Positions 56,075 to 64,000 of a stretch of 64,000 nucleotides of DNA are shown in pieces. The translations under genes were made by a program, and so were the position numbers. The notes beneath the pieces are model-generated. The model was not told the DNA's origin and made no database searches. It was given only the letters and a program-made list of their open reading frames with translations. The stretch is from positions 3,301,501 to 3,365,500 of the forward strand of contig CP130629.1 of NCBI GenBank assembly GCA_030644725.1, written 5' to 3'. Origin of the DNA: Candidatus Electrothrix communis. GTDB taxonomy: Bacteria; Desulfobacterota; Desulfobulbia; Desulfobulbales; Desulfobulbaceae. How positions within the stretch are numbered: position 1 is the stretch's first letter; every line of letters starts with the position of its first letter.

Positions 56075-58003
56075 ATGAAGCACACCATTACCTTCCTGCC
56101 GGATAACATCACCGCAACTGTTGATAAGGGAGAAAACCTTCTGAACGCGGCTGCCCAGGCAGGCGTATATATCCATGCCTATTGTGGCGGAGACGGGATC
56201 TGCGGCAAATGTAAGGTGGTTGTCAATAAGGGGGAGGTCGGTTCGGACAAGGCCAACCTCAAGCAGGAGGATTGGGACAAGGGCTATCGCCTGGCTTGTT
56301 TATCTACTGTGGAGTCGGATCTGGAAATAACTGTTCCGGAGATGACCTCCAAGAGCGGCAAGGCCCTGAAACGCAAACCCAAGACCACTCGTACTATCTC
56401 GGCTAAGGCCCTGGACAGTCTGATCGGCAGCTGGGAGATTGAACCTCCGGTAAGCAAGCTTTATCTGGAGCTTAACCCGCCCACCCTGGAGGATAATATC
56501 TCTGATATGGACCGGGTGATGCGAGGGATTAAACAGGCCTTTCCCGACCATGTCGGAGAGCCTTCTTACGATCATCCAGAGCTGATCAAATATCTGCCTG
56601 CTGTTCTGCGTGAGTCGGATTGGAAGATCACCCTGCTTCTGCTCCGTCGTAACCAAGGCGGTTTTCGGATTATTGATGTGGAGGCCGGAGATACCACGGC
56701 CAAGCTCTACGGGCTGGCAGTGGATATCGGCACTACCACCTGTTCCGGGGTCTTGGTTGACCTGAATAACGGTGAGATCCTGGCCGAGTCTTCCGGCTAT
56801 AACGGACAGATCAGTTGCGGAGAAGATGTGATCTCCCGCATCGTTTATGCCAAACGACCTAGTGGCCAGAAGGCTCTGCAAGACAAGGTGGTCGGTACCA
56901 TCAATACGATCATTGAGGATATCTGTCGCGAGTTGATTATTTCACCGGCAGATATTGCCTATATGATGGCAGCGGGCAATACGATCATGGCGCATCTTCT
57001 GTTGGGATTGGATCCGAAATATCTCCGGGAATCCCCGTATGTGCCCAGTGTCAGCCGGTTCCCTCTGACTAAGGCCGCTGAGCTGGGGATTCATGCCCAT
57101 CCCTCCATGCGGCTTTTTCTCTATCCCTGTATTGCCTCCTATGTGGGCGGCGATATCGTAGCCGGGGTTCATGCCTGCCAGATGGCCAAGTCCGATAAGG
57201 TGAGCCTGTTCATCGATATCGGCACTAACGGCGAAATCGTGGTGGGCAATCAGGACTGGATGGTCTGTGCGGCCTGCTCTGCCGGACCTGCCTTTGAGGG
57301 CGGGGGAATCCGTTACGGGATGCGGGCCTCCAGCGGAGCTATTGAGAATTTTCAGATCCATCCAGAGACCTTTGATCCCATGATCGTGACCATTGGTCAT
57401 ATTAAACCTTCCGGGATTTGTGGCTCCGGCCTGATATCCATCGTGGCCGAGCTCTTGGAAAACGGCGTGATTGATCAGCAGGGAAAGTTCCGGCAAAACC
57501 TGGATACCCCCAGGATTCGCCAGGGAGTTGACGGCTGGGAATATGTCCTGGCCTGGTCCAGAGACTCCCTGATCGGGGAGGATATCGTGATCACTGAGGT
57601 GGATCTGGATAACCTGATGCGGGCCAAGGGCGCTATGTACGCAGGTTATCAGACCCTGCTTGAGTCAGTTGGTCTTAGTTTTGCCGATCTGGATCGGGTG
57701 ATCATGGCCGGGAATTTCGGGGCCTATATTGATCTGGAGCGGGCCATCTGTATCGGGCTGCTGCCGGATGTGGATCGGGAGAATTTCTATTATATCGGCA
57801 ATGCCTCCATGTTGGGTTGTCAGATCAGTCTTTCCGATGTAAACCGTTTTCAGGAACGTCTTGCGGTGCGCCAGCTTATGACCAATATAGAGCTGTCCGA
57901 GAATCCTGAATTTATGCAGCATTATATGGCTGCTCTCTTTCTGCCTCATACGGATATGAGTCTTTTTCCCACCGTTGCTGAAAAGTTGGCAGAGGCGGAG
58001 TAA
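56075..58003 (+). CDS. RACo-type ASKHA protein: reductive activator of corrinoid proteins
   Basis: 642 residues. The N-terminal plant-type [2Fe-2S] domain has C37, C43, C46 and C75 (AYCGGDGICGKCKV, RLACLS). A middle linker domain follows, then a DUF4445/ASKHA ATPase: VDIGTTTCSGVLVD, FIDIGTNGEIV and IMAGNFGAYIDLERAICIGLLP. RACo uses ATP to drive electron transfer to a corrinoid protein in methyl-transfer pathways such as O-demethylation or the Wood-Ljungdahl pathway. No corrinoid protein or methyltransferase gene is in the window. ATG at 56075 is preferred because of its GGAG site; the longer frame from 55997 adds a non-conserved hydrophobic stretch. Confidence 0.87.
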   Translation: MKHTITFLPDNITATVDKGENLLNAAAQAGVYIHAYCGGDGICGKCKVVVNKGEVGSDKANLKQEDWDKGYRLACLSTVESDLEITVPEMTSKSGKALKRKPKTTRTISAKALDSLIGSWEIEPPVSKLYLELNPPTLEDNISDMDRVMRGIKQAFPDHVGEPSYDHPELIKYLPAVLRESDWKITLLLLRRNQGGFRIIDVEAGDTTAKLYGLAVDIGTTTCSGVLVDLNNGEILAESSGYNGQISCGEDVISRIVYAKRPSGQKALQDKVVGTINTIIEDICRELIISPADIAYMMAAGNTIMAHLLLGLDPKYLRESPYVPSVSRFPLTKAAELGIHAHPSMRLFLYPCIASYVGGDIVAGVHACQMAKSDKVSLFIDIGTNGEIVVGNQDWMVCAACSAGPAFEGGGIRYGMRASSGAIENFQIHPETFDPMIVTIGHIKPSGICGSGLISIVAELLENGVIDQQGKFRQNLDTPRIRQGVDGWEYVLAWSRDSLIGEDIVITEVDLDNLMRAKGAMYAGYQTLLESVGLSFADLDRVIMAGNFGAYIDLERAICIGLLPDVDRENFYYIGNASMLGCQISLSDVNRFQERLAVRQLMTNIELSENPEFMQHYMAALFLPHTDMSLFPTVAEKLAEAE

Positions 58004-58008
58004 AATCC

Positions 58009-60273
58009 TTATGCTGTCCTTACTTGATTGCGACCACCTTTTTTGGCGGCATACAAGGCTGTGTCGGCATCCAAAATGAGGTGTTGTGGCGATTGCATAT
58101 GCTCGGTAAGGCAGGCTGCACCGATGCTGACCGTTACGTTCATTCGGTCGCCGTTTTCGCTTGCAATATCCTGTCTGCTAATGCTGGTCCGCATGCGTTC
58201 AGCCATATCCACTGCCTGGTTGAGGGGCGTTTTCGGCAGTACAACGGTAAATTCTTCCCCGCCGTAACGGGCTGCATAGTCGGTCTTTCGGATGGATTTT
58301 CTTAAAATATCAGCCATGCAGCGTAATACTTTGTCGCCTTCCAGATGCCCGTAATTGTCGTTTATTTGTTTAAAATGATCAAGGTCAAACATGAGAAGTG
58401 AAATTTCATCCCCTTGACGTTGTGTTGATTTTATATTGTCCGTTAGTTTTTCCTCCAGCACCTTGCGGTTGTACAGACCTGTCAAGGCATCGTGGAGTGC
58501 CATGTCCTCAAGATTTTTCTGCATCTTGCGCTTTTCCGTGATATCCTGTCCTATGGAAAGGAGACCCAGGACGTTGCCGTTGACACCCTTCAGGGTCTTG
58601 TCATACCATTCAATGTAGCGCTCCTGGCCGTCTTTCGTGACAATCGCATTTATATTCCCCTGTGTTTGTATATCGTTAATAGCTGTTTGGAATACCCCAC
58701 GTATTTCTTTCCAGTCCTGGTTGGAAAGAAATATTTCAAACCAGTCCTTTCCCTGCACTTCTTCAAGTTTATAACCGCTGATTTTTTCCATATACGGATT
58801 AAACGAGTTGATCGTACCGTCTGGATTCAGAACAAGGATAACTGTCTGGGCGGTTTCTATGAGGATTTTTGTAAAGTCGCGTTCTGAAATCAGTTCCCGC
58901 TCTATCTGTACTCGTTCCGTAATATCCTGGTTAACAGCCACCGCACCTTCAATGTTTTTGTCGGCATCTAAAACAGGCACTGTCCAGTGTGAAATTGTTT
59001 TATGGGTCCCGTCAAAACATTCAATTTCAATTTTCTCCTTATGCGATCTGTCCTTATTCTTATTTTGAATAACCAGAGGAATGGCCCATTCAGCCGGAGA
59101 ATCCGATTCGCCTGTACCGCGCCACCATGTTTTACTTTCTTCAAATTCAACATAATGCGCTCCCTGCCAGATAGTATGGCCAGCAGGATTCCCGTATCGA
59201 ATTTTCCCCTGACGGTCAGTAAGCCATATGCCCACAGGGAGGGTATCAAGGATTTTTTTCAACATGACTTCATTCTGCTGCAGGGCTTTTTCCGCCTGCT
59301 TCCTTTCCTGGATTTCTGCTTGCAGGCAGTGTGTTTTGTTCTGCACCTCCCGTTTTAGATACCATAACCCGAGAAGGGCAAAGACAAGAGAGACCGGGAT
59401 GATAATGAACAGCGCAGACTTGATGACGGCGGTCACGGGAACCTGCATTTCAGGGAGAATCGGACCGAACCATTTTTTATATAGACGATCATATGTTCCG
59501 TTTGCAACCACAAGAGCCAGCCCTTCATTCAGGTGGGCAAGCAGTTCCTTTCTGCCTTCGGGCACGGCAATGCAGAATCGCTGGGTCAAACCGGTGGCTT
59601 TTCCGTAGCCCAGTTTCATGCTCTCCTTTTTTTCTGTGGAGACACTGACGATATTTTTAAGACCCAGTTTTTTGATCAGCTGAATCCCCATCAGGTACTG
59701 ACATAAAACCGCATCAAACCTGCCCGAAGAGAGCAGCTGCATTGCCTCCTCGAACGAGGAGGTCAGGATAAGTTTTTCAGAAAGGTTTCTGCTGATCGCA
59801 TATTCATGAGCAGCATCACCAAGCATGATCAGAACTTTCTTGTCCTTCAGATCCGCTTCACTGCGGATTGATGTTTCTCCTTTGCGGACAAAGATAGTCC
59901 CGTGCATTTTTAGGTATGGCACTGTGAAGTCGAAATATTTTTCACGTTCATTGGAGTATGCCACAAGCGGCAGGACATCAAGACGTCCTTCTTTAAGCTG
60001 TTGTTTAATATCATGCCATGGGCCAACAGATATGTTGATATTGAAATCGGCAGCCTTGACAACAGCCTTGAGCAGTTCAACTGAAAAACCGTCGGCGGTG
60101 CCGTCCGATCGGACCAGAGCAAAAGGCGGATAGTCCAATTCACTGGCGGATTGAAGTGTTTTTTGGGAACCGGAGTAGTGGGTTGCCGAAACAGGCAGGC
60201 AGTATAATAGGGCGAGAACAGCGGCGATGGTGGATCTGAGCAGTATCAGAGCTTGTCGTTTATGTATCTTCAT
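58009..60273 (-). CDS. Sensor diguanylate cyclase (SBP_bac_3-PAS-PAS-GGDEF)
   Basis: About 754 residues. A signal peptide leads into a periplasmic solute-binding family 3 domain (45-270; ELDYPPFALVRSDGTADGFS), a membrane helix (about 282-304), a short coiled coil, two PAS domains (about 335-460, 465-590) and a C-terminal GGDEF domain with GGEEF. It would make c-di-GMP in response to a periplasmic ligand, probably an amino acid or a related small molecule. The A-site GGEEF is intact, so it should be active. Start at 60273 is the first ATG with a signal peptide. It converges on the RACo gene with a 5-nt gap. Confidence 0.9.
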   Translation of the reverse strand: MKIHKRQALILLRSTIAAVLALLYCLPVSATHYSGSQKTLQSASELDYPPFALVRSDGTADGFSVELLKAVVKAADFNINISVGPWHDIKQQLKEGRLDVLPLVAYSNEREKYFDFTVPYLKMHGTIFVRKGETSIRSEADLKDKKVLIMLGDAAHEYAISRNLSEKLILTSSFEEAMQLLSSGRFDAVLCQYLMGIQLIKKLGLKNIVSVSTEKKESMKLGYGKATGLTQRFCIAVPEGRKELLAHLNEGLALVVANGTYDRLYKKWFGPILPEMQVPVTAVIKSALFIIIPVSLVFALLGLWYLKREVQNKTHCLQAEIQERKQAEKALQQNEVMLKKILDTLPVGIWLTDRQGKIRYGNPAGHTIWQGAHYVEFEESKTWWRGTGESDSPAEWAIPLVIQNKNKDRSHKEKIEIECFDGTHKTISHWTVPVLDADKNIEGAVAVNQDITERVQIERELISERDFTKILIETAQTVILVLNPDGTINSFNPYMEKISGYKLEEVQGKDWFEIFLSNQDWKEIRGVFQTAINDIQTQGNINAIVTKDGQERYIEWYDKTLKGVNGNVLGLLSIGQDITEKRKMQKNLEDMALHDALTGLYNRKVLEEKLTDNIKSTQRQGDEISLLMFDLDHFKQINDNYGHLEGDKVLRCMADILRKSIRKTDYAARYGGEEFTVVLPKTPLNQAVDMAERMRTSISRQDIASENGDRMNVTVSIGAACLTEHMQSPQHLILDADTALYAAKKGGRNQVRTA

Positions 60274-60491
60274 AGGCTGATAAATCAAATGCGCTGTCGG
60301 GGAAAATGATGAAGTACTGCCCGGTGAAGAGCCGACAGCTGATCTGTCGGTAATATGCTTACATGCTATAGTTTATACCATAAAAAAACAAGTTCCGCTT
60401 GAAGGATTCCAGAAGGATAGCTTGTGTTGATAAATTTAGAGGTTATAATGAGGTGAGAAAACATTCAATGAAATTCAGCAAGGAAGATAAA

Positions 60492-60731
60492 ATGAACAAA
60501 AGAAATTTGATCTCAGCGGTCGGTATGTTGCTGCTTGGCACACTCGTTCTCTTGGCAGGTTGCTCGGGTGAGAAAGAGGAAGCTGGAGTGGTTAAGCAGG
60601 CCTCAGACAAGGTTGCAGGCAAGGCAATGGAGTATCTCAATAAGCCCCTGGATAAGGCTAAGCAATCTCAGGCTGCGCAGAATGTTCAAACGCAACAGAT
60701 GGAAGATGTGCTGGAGGAGAGTGGGGAGTAG
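60492..60731 (+). CDS. Small lipoprotein (79 aa)
   Basis: Starts at MNKRNLIS; the signal peptide ends in the lipobox LLAGC (Cys24). The rest (EAGVVKQASDKVAGKAMEYL...) is a helical Lys/Ala/Gln-rich segment of about 55 residues. AAGGAAG precedes the ATG; an upstream in-frame extension to 60399 is less likely. Function unknown. It diverges from the diguanylate cyclase gene. Confidence 0.75.
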   Translation: MNKRNLISAVGMLLLGTLVLLAGCSGEKEEAGVVKQASDKVAGKAMEYLNKPLDKAKQSQAAQNVQTQQMEDVLEESGE

Positions 60732-60760
60732 TCTCGATTTTTTCTGGCGTTCTAAAAGCG

Positions 60761-60794
60761 CTTCCCAATAATGTTTCTAAACAGCGTTGGGAAG
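60761..60794. terminator. Hairpin between convergent genes
   Basis: CTTCCCAA (60761-60768) and TTGGGAAG (60787-60794) pair between the lipoprotein gene and the convergent glycosyltransferase gene; an A-run follows on the plus strand. Bidirectional termination is plausible. Confidence 0.4.
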
Positions 60795-60805
60795 TGAAAA
60801 AGGAG

Positions 60806-61900
60806 TCACCGAACCTCAATACCGTATCTTGCATAAACTTGAAGGATATTTTCAACCATAGCTGTGAGGCCGTATTTCCCGGCAATATCCCGCCGCTGCT
60901 GCTCAATCATCTCTTCATCCCGCTGGATATGTTCTGCCAGCTCAAGTAGGCCTGCCTTGGCCGCAGCTAGATCATTATAATCAACAGCCCGGTACTGTTT
61001 GACGAACTCTAAGGGTTCAAGAAGAGAAGGGGTCCGGCAGACCAGCAGGGGCATTCCGTAGAGCAAGCCTTGGATAAAGGACTGGGAAATGCCTTCGGTT
61101 TCATAGGAGGAAAAGAAGATGATATCCAAGGCGGAGAAAAAACGCTCAGGATCTTCCTTATGACCGGTGAGGATGAAGCGATCTGCAACACCTGCTTCGG
61201 CAATATCTTTCTCCAGGATTGCGCGTCCGTTGCCGCCGCCGACAATCATGAATTTATACTTATCCGGCATGGATGCTGCCGTACGGGCAATAAATTGATG
61301 TCCTTTGTATTCGCGCAAAAAGGAGATGTTGCCCACCACAATATCCTGCTCGCCTATCCCGTATTGCTCGCGGATCTCCTGGCGATCCTGAGCGGAAAAG
61401 CGAAAACGCTCTTCATCAATACCTGTGGATTGAACAATAATTTTTTCCTTCTGCACCTTTTGTTCCGCCAGTTTGTCGGCGATAGATTCGCTACAGGCGA
61501 AAATGATATGGGCAAAAGCATTATAGCTAAAGGAGGAAGAAATCGGGGCCAGCACATGCCGGGTTTTTATGACCAGAGGCACTCGACAGATTCTTGCTAG
61601 ACAACCGGCCATCCAGGAATCTTCCGAGGAATGGGTGTTGATAACAGCGGGTTGAAGGTGGCGGATCAGTTTGTAGAGATCTCGCCAGGCAGCAAGATTG
61701 AACTTTGAAGAAAAGTCGATGTAATGGACCGGGATACCCTCGGCCTCGCCTCGCCGGGCAAGCTCAGCTCCCTCTCGAACAACCATGCCGACGCGGAAAC
61801 CTAACTTTTTCAGTTCTCGCAATTCGGTAAGTGTGCGTATCTCCTGGCCACCCCAGGAGCATGACCAATCAGTGTGTAGGATAAGAGGTGGTTGAATCAA
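60806..61900 (-). CDS. GT4-type glycosyltransferase
   Basis: 364 residues with the two-domain GT-B fold of family 4. The N-terminal WSCSWGGQEIR is the donor-side glycine loop, HSSEDSWMAG lies in the first domain, and the C-terminal YETEGISQSFIQGLLYGMPLLV corresponds to the E-x7-E nucleotide-binding site. It would transfer a sugar from a nucleotide donor, probably in cell-surface polysaccharide synthesis. Acceptor and sugar are unknown. No other polysaccharide genes are adjacent. Confidence 0.88.
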   Translation of the reverse strand: MIQPPLILHTDWSCSWGGQEIRTLTELRELKKLGFRVGMVVREGAELARRGEAEGIPVHYIDFSSKFNLAAWRDLYKLIRHLQPAVINTHSSEDSWMAGCLARICRVPLVIKTRHVLAPISSSFSYNAFAHIIFACSESIADKLAEQKVQKEKIIVQSTGIDEERFRFSAQDRQEIREQYGIGEQDIVVGNISFLREYKGHQFIARTAASMPDKYKFMIVGGGNGRAILEKDIAEAGVADRFILTGHKEDPERFFSALDIIFFSSYETEGISQSFIQGLLYGMPLLVCRTPSLLEPLEFVKQYRAVDYNDLAAAKAGLLELAEHIQRDEEMIEQQRRDIAGKYGLTAMVENILQVYARYGIEVR

Positions 61901-62288
61901 GGTGTTGATCCCTTATAAAAAATTTTAAGTGGAAATGCCGAGTAAGTGTTTCTGCCAGTATATAGATTCTCTTGTCGTTCGTAAAGTCGCTTCTTGCCCG
62001 TAATCCAAATCCAGGGGAGTTGGCAGAATCTTGACAAGGGGGCATGACCTGTGTACTATGATTTTTTGTTGGCAGGATGTTGTCTCATGATGGGGAGACG
62101 TGTCGATAAAAATATTTTTTTCTCTCGACATGATAATGCTTTGCATGCCGTTCGTTAGGAAGTGGTGTGCGAGGGGACCTGTAGAGCAGGAGTACTTTGC
62201 AGTGGCAGCTTGATGGATAGATCATGAAAAATATCATTTTGGACTTTATCTTGCAAAAAGATAAGTAATTCGAGATAGAGGTGCCATA
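61901..62288. other. Promoter-bearing leader region
   Basis: A 388-nt stretch with the promoter-like pair at 62031-62059. It has two tiny frames with possible starts (23 and 14 codons, near 62085 and 62224), the latter ahead of a 44-codon gene, and a hairpin GTCGA.../TCGAC around 62100. A regulatory leader or small RNA is possible; no known RNA family was recognised. Confidence 0.45.
62031..62059 (+). promoter_or_regulatory. Putative sigma70 promoter upstream of the leader
   Basis: TTGACA (62031-62036) and TACTAT (62054-62059) are separated by 17 nt. This is the best promoter match in this part of the window. Confidence 0.65.
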
Positions 62289-62436
62289 ATGAATCTCCGT
62301 GATGCTATCCGTATTTTAATGCTGAGTCCTATGTATTTCCGGTTACCGCTCCCTGAGCGGCTCAAACTGGTTAAGGAGTACTGTCAGGTGATGAACAGTA
62401 CTAGCCTTTCTCCGCGCCATTAGATAAGTACTCCTT
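62191..62436 (+). promoter_or_regulatory. Four AGTACT palindromes and competing hairpins ahead of acetolactate synthase
   Basis: AGTACT occurs at 62191, 62377, 62397 and 62427. In the RNA, AGTACTGT (62377-62384) can pair with ACAGTACT (62395-62402), or AAGGAGTACT (62373-62382) can pair with AGTACTCCTT (62427-62436); the two options exclude each other. The arms span the end of the 44-codon gene. This is reminiscent of an attenuator or operator array; no T-run follows. Confidence 0.45.
62289..62423 (+). CDS. Small protein upstream of acetolactate synthase (44 aa)
   Basis: ATG at 62289 is preceded by GAGGTG with 6-nt spacing. The product, MNLRDAIRILMLSP then a segment with PLPERLKLVKEYC, is a short amphipathic protein. 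It is followed after 142 nt by the acetolactate synthase gene. The alternating AGTACT hairpins overlap its 3' end. Its size and position suit a leader peptide, but it is not rich in Val, Leu or Ile codons as an ilv attenuator would be. Confidence 0.5.
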   Translation: MNLRDAIRILMLSPMYFRLPLPERLKLVKEYCQVMNSTSLSPRH

Positions 62437-62565
62437 GAACGATCACTACGCTTCAGTGCAAGCGGGCTACCTCTCTGGATAATTCTACAAATTCACAGAA
62501 ATGATTGCTGTTGTCGGCTTTCCTCTTTTTTCCTCTTTCCACCTCTTTCATGGAGAAGATGTATA

Positions 62566-64000
62566 ATGAACGGCGCAGAACTCATGGTCAAATGCCTAGA
62601 GAATGAAGGAGTTGAATACATCTTCGGTATTCCTGGAGAAGAAAATCTTGCCTTTCTGGAGGCCCTGCGGTCCTCTTCCATTAAACTGATCCTGACTCGG
62701 CATGAGCAGGCTGCCGGATTTATGGCAGCAACCTATGGCCGAATCACCGGTAAACCAGGCGTTTGCATTGCCACTCTCGGGCCAGGGGCGACAAATTTTG
62801 TCACCAGTGTATCCTATGCCTTCCTAGGCGGCATGCCCTGTCTGTTCATCACCGGCCAGAAGCCAATCAAAAGCTCCAAGCAGGGACGATTTCAGATCAT
62901 CAATGTTGTCTCCATGATGGCCCCTATCACCAAGATGACCCGCCAGATCGTCGGGGCCGACTCCATTGCCACCTTGGTTCGCGAGTCGTTCCGGGTTGCT
63001 GTCCAGGAGAAATCCGGGCCGGTTCATCTGGAACTGCCTGAGGATATTGCGGCTGAACAGACCAGGGTCACCCCCTTTCCTCTGACACCCATCCGAAAGA
63101 AACTTGCCTCAAATGAGTCTTTTGAAGAGGTGGCGGAAATCATCAAGAAGGCAAAAAATCCCCTCCTGCTGATTGCGGCGGCCAGTAACAGGCATCATCA
63201 GGCCGGTACCGCGCTTGAGCATTTTATTGAGCAAACCGGGATCCATTTTTTCTCCACCCAGATGGGCAAGGGCGCAGCCAATGAATTCCATCCTCGTTGC
63301 CTGGGAACAGCCGCCCTTTCTGACCATGATTATCTCCACTGTGCTATCGGAAAGGCAGATGTTATCATCAATGTCGGGCATGATATTGTTGAAAAACCGC
63401 CGTTTTTCATGCAAAGAAACGGGCTTGTCGTTATTCATATCAACTACTTTCATGCTGTTTTTGACGAGGTCTATTTTCCGCAACACGAGGTGATCGGTGA
63501 TATTGCGGACTCCATGCAACGTTTAGCTGCTCTTATTACCCCGAACTCCCTTGGTGGAGACGGCTATTTTAATCTCCTGAAGAAAGAGATTGATAAGCAT
63601 GTGTATAAACGCACCTTGCCTGCCACCTTCCCCTATACCCCGCAACAGCTGACTCGGGTTCTGCGTGAACTCATGGATAAGGATTCCATCCTTTCTCTGG
63701 ATAACGGGATGTACAAGATATGGTTTGCCCGCAACTATCGCTCCACGAATTCACATTCCGTGCTGCTTGATAATGCCCTGGCCACTATGGGGGCTGGCCT
63801 GCCAGTGGCCATTGCCGCCAAGATGCTCTTCCCGGAAAAGAAGGTGGTTGCTGTCTGCGGTGACGGCGGCTTTATGATGAATTCCCAGGAGATGGAAACC
63901 GCTATCCGCCTTAAGCTGGATCTGGTCATCCTCCTGATCCGTGATGATGCCTTTGGTATGATTAAATGGAAACAGGGAGGCATGGGCTTACCCGCCTTTG
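62566..64000 (+). CDS. Acetolactate synthase large-subunit family (truncated by the right edge)
   Basis: 478 codons are seen and the gene continues beyond the window. It is a ThDP-dependent enzyme with GIPGEENLAFLEAL, the catalytic Glu in TRHEQAAGFMAA near residue 47, GPGATNFVT, and GDGGFMMNSQEMETA for ThDP/Mg binding. It should join two pyruvates to acetolactate for branched-chain amino acids or acetoin. The small subunit IlvN is not visible, so IlvB and catabolic AlsS are both possible. GGAG precedes the ATG by 10 nt. Confidence 0.88.
   Translation, partial: MNGAELMVKCLENEGVEYIFGIPGEENLAFLEALRSSSIKLILTRHEQAAGFMAATYGRITGKPGVCIATLGPGATNFVTSVSYAFLGGMPCLFITGQKPIKSSKQGRFQIINVVSMMAPITKMTRQIVGADSIATLVRESFRVAVQEKSGPVHLELPEDIAAEQTRVTPFPLTPIRKKLASNESFEEVAEIIKKAKNPLLLIAAASNRHHQAGTALEHFIEQTGIHFFSTQMGKGAANEFHPRCLGTAALSDHDYLHCAIGKADVIINVGHDIVEKPPFFMQRNGLVVIHINYFHAVFDEVYFPQHEVIGDIADSMQRLAALITPNSLGGDGYFNLLKKEIDKHVYKRTLPATFPYTPQQLTRVLRELMDKDSILSLDNGMYKIWFARNYRSTNSHSVLLDNALATMGAGLPVAIAAKMLFPEKKVVAVCGDGGFMMNSQEMETAIRLKLDLVILLIRDDAFGMIKWKQGGMGLPAF

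Noticed and set aside
62224-62268. 14-codon leader peptide (MKNIILDFILQKDK)
   Set aside because: Ile-containing but too short and without a good ribosome site; no terminator follows. Insufficient to call an ilv attenuator.

Overview
The window looks like a chromosomal contig of a Gram-negative, mostly anaerobic bacterium, probably a Desulfobacterota member of the Desulfobulbales (cable-bacterium-like genomes are one possibility). The grounds are indirect: a two-subunit pyruvate carboxylase, a RACo-type corrinoid-protein activator, a ribosome-hibernation factor fused to a cold-shock domain, many lipoproteins and c-di-GMP proteins, and many short hairpin repeats between genes. No rRNA, complete tRNA, CRISPR array or intact transposase was found, so the taxonomy is inference.

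Layout. 1-4.1 kb: the end of a GTP cyclohydrolase II gene, then glutamate synthase-type oxidoreductase, farnesyl diphosphate synthase and a Tat-exported M15 peptidase. 4.5-7.5 kb: a 784-residue two-domain AAA ATPase of a little-known family and a PilZ protein. 8.2-13.6 kb: an accessory stretch with a YhaO/YhaN (Mre11/Rad50-like) pair, bounded by a tRNA-3'-like fragment and a 118-bp MITE. 13.6-24 kb: a degenerate secreted nuclease-like protein, aroC, glgA with a coupled unknown gene, gap, an alpha carbonic anhydrase lacking a zinc ligand, and the two pyruvate carboxylase subunits. 24-35.3 kb: a HEAT-repeat protein and a type I restriction-modification locus (hsdM, DUF1016 nuclease, small gene, hsdS, frameshifted AlbA_2 gene, hsdR) separated by REP-like modules that even supply stop codons. 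35.4-45 kb: exported hydrolases, a large membrane protein, nadA, HPF-CSD, hemH, DUF2062 and a Pal lipoprotein. 45.3-48.8 kb: a natural endonuclease III-exonuclease III fusion, a LuxR-type regulator, HU and lgt. 48.9-52.4 kb: small accessory genes among dispersed repeats, one of them split by a 99-bp MITE with a perfect 6-bp target duplication. 52.4-64 kb: ligA, a tautomerase, a Gln-rich exported repeat protein, RACo, a sensor diguanylate cyclase, a small lipoprotein, a glycosyltransferase and a truncated acetolactate synthase gene with an unusual leader.

Functional links. Gap, GlgA and PycA/PycB belong to central carbon and storage metabolism. PilZ and the GGDEF sensor are the two ends of c-di-GMP signalling. 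YhaON, the type I RM locus and possibly the AAA ATPase are candidate genome-defence or DNA-repair modules. The strongest unusual observations are the nth-xth fusion, two MITEs with target duplications (one reconstructable to an intact gene), repeat-derived gene ends, and two enzyme relatives that have lost key catalytic residues.
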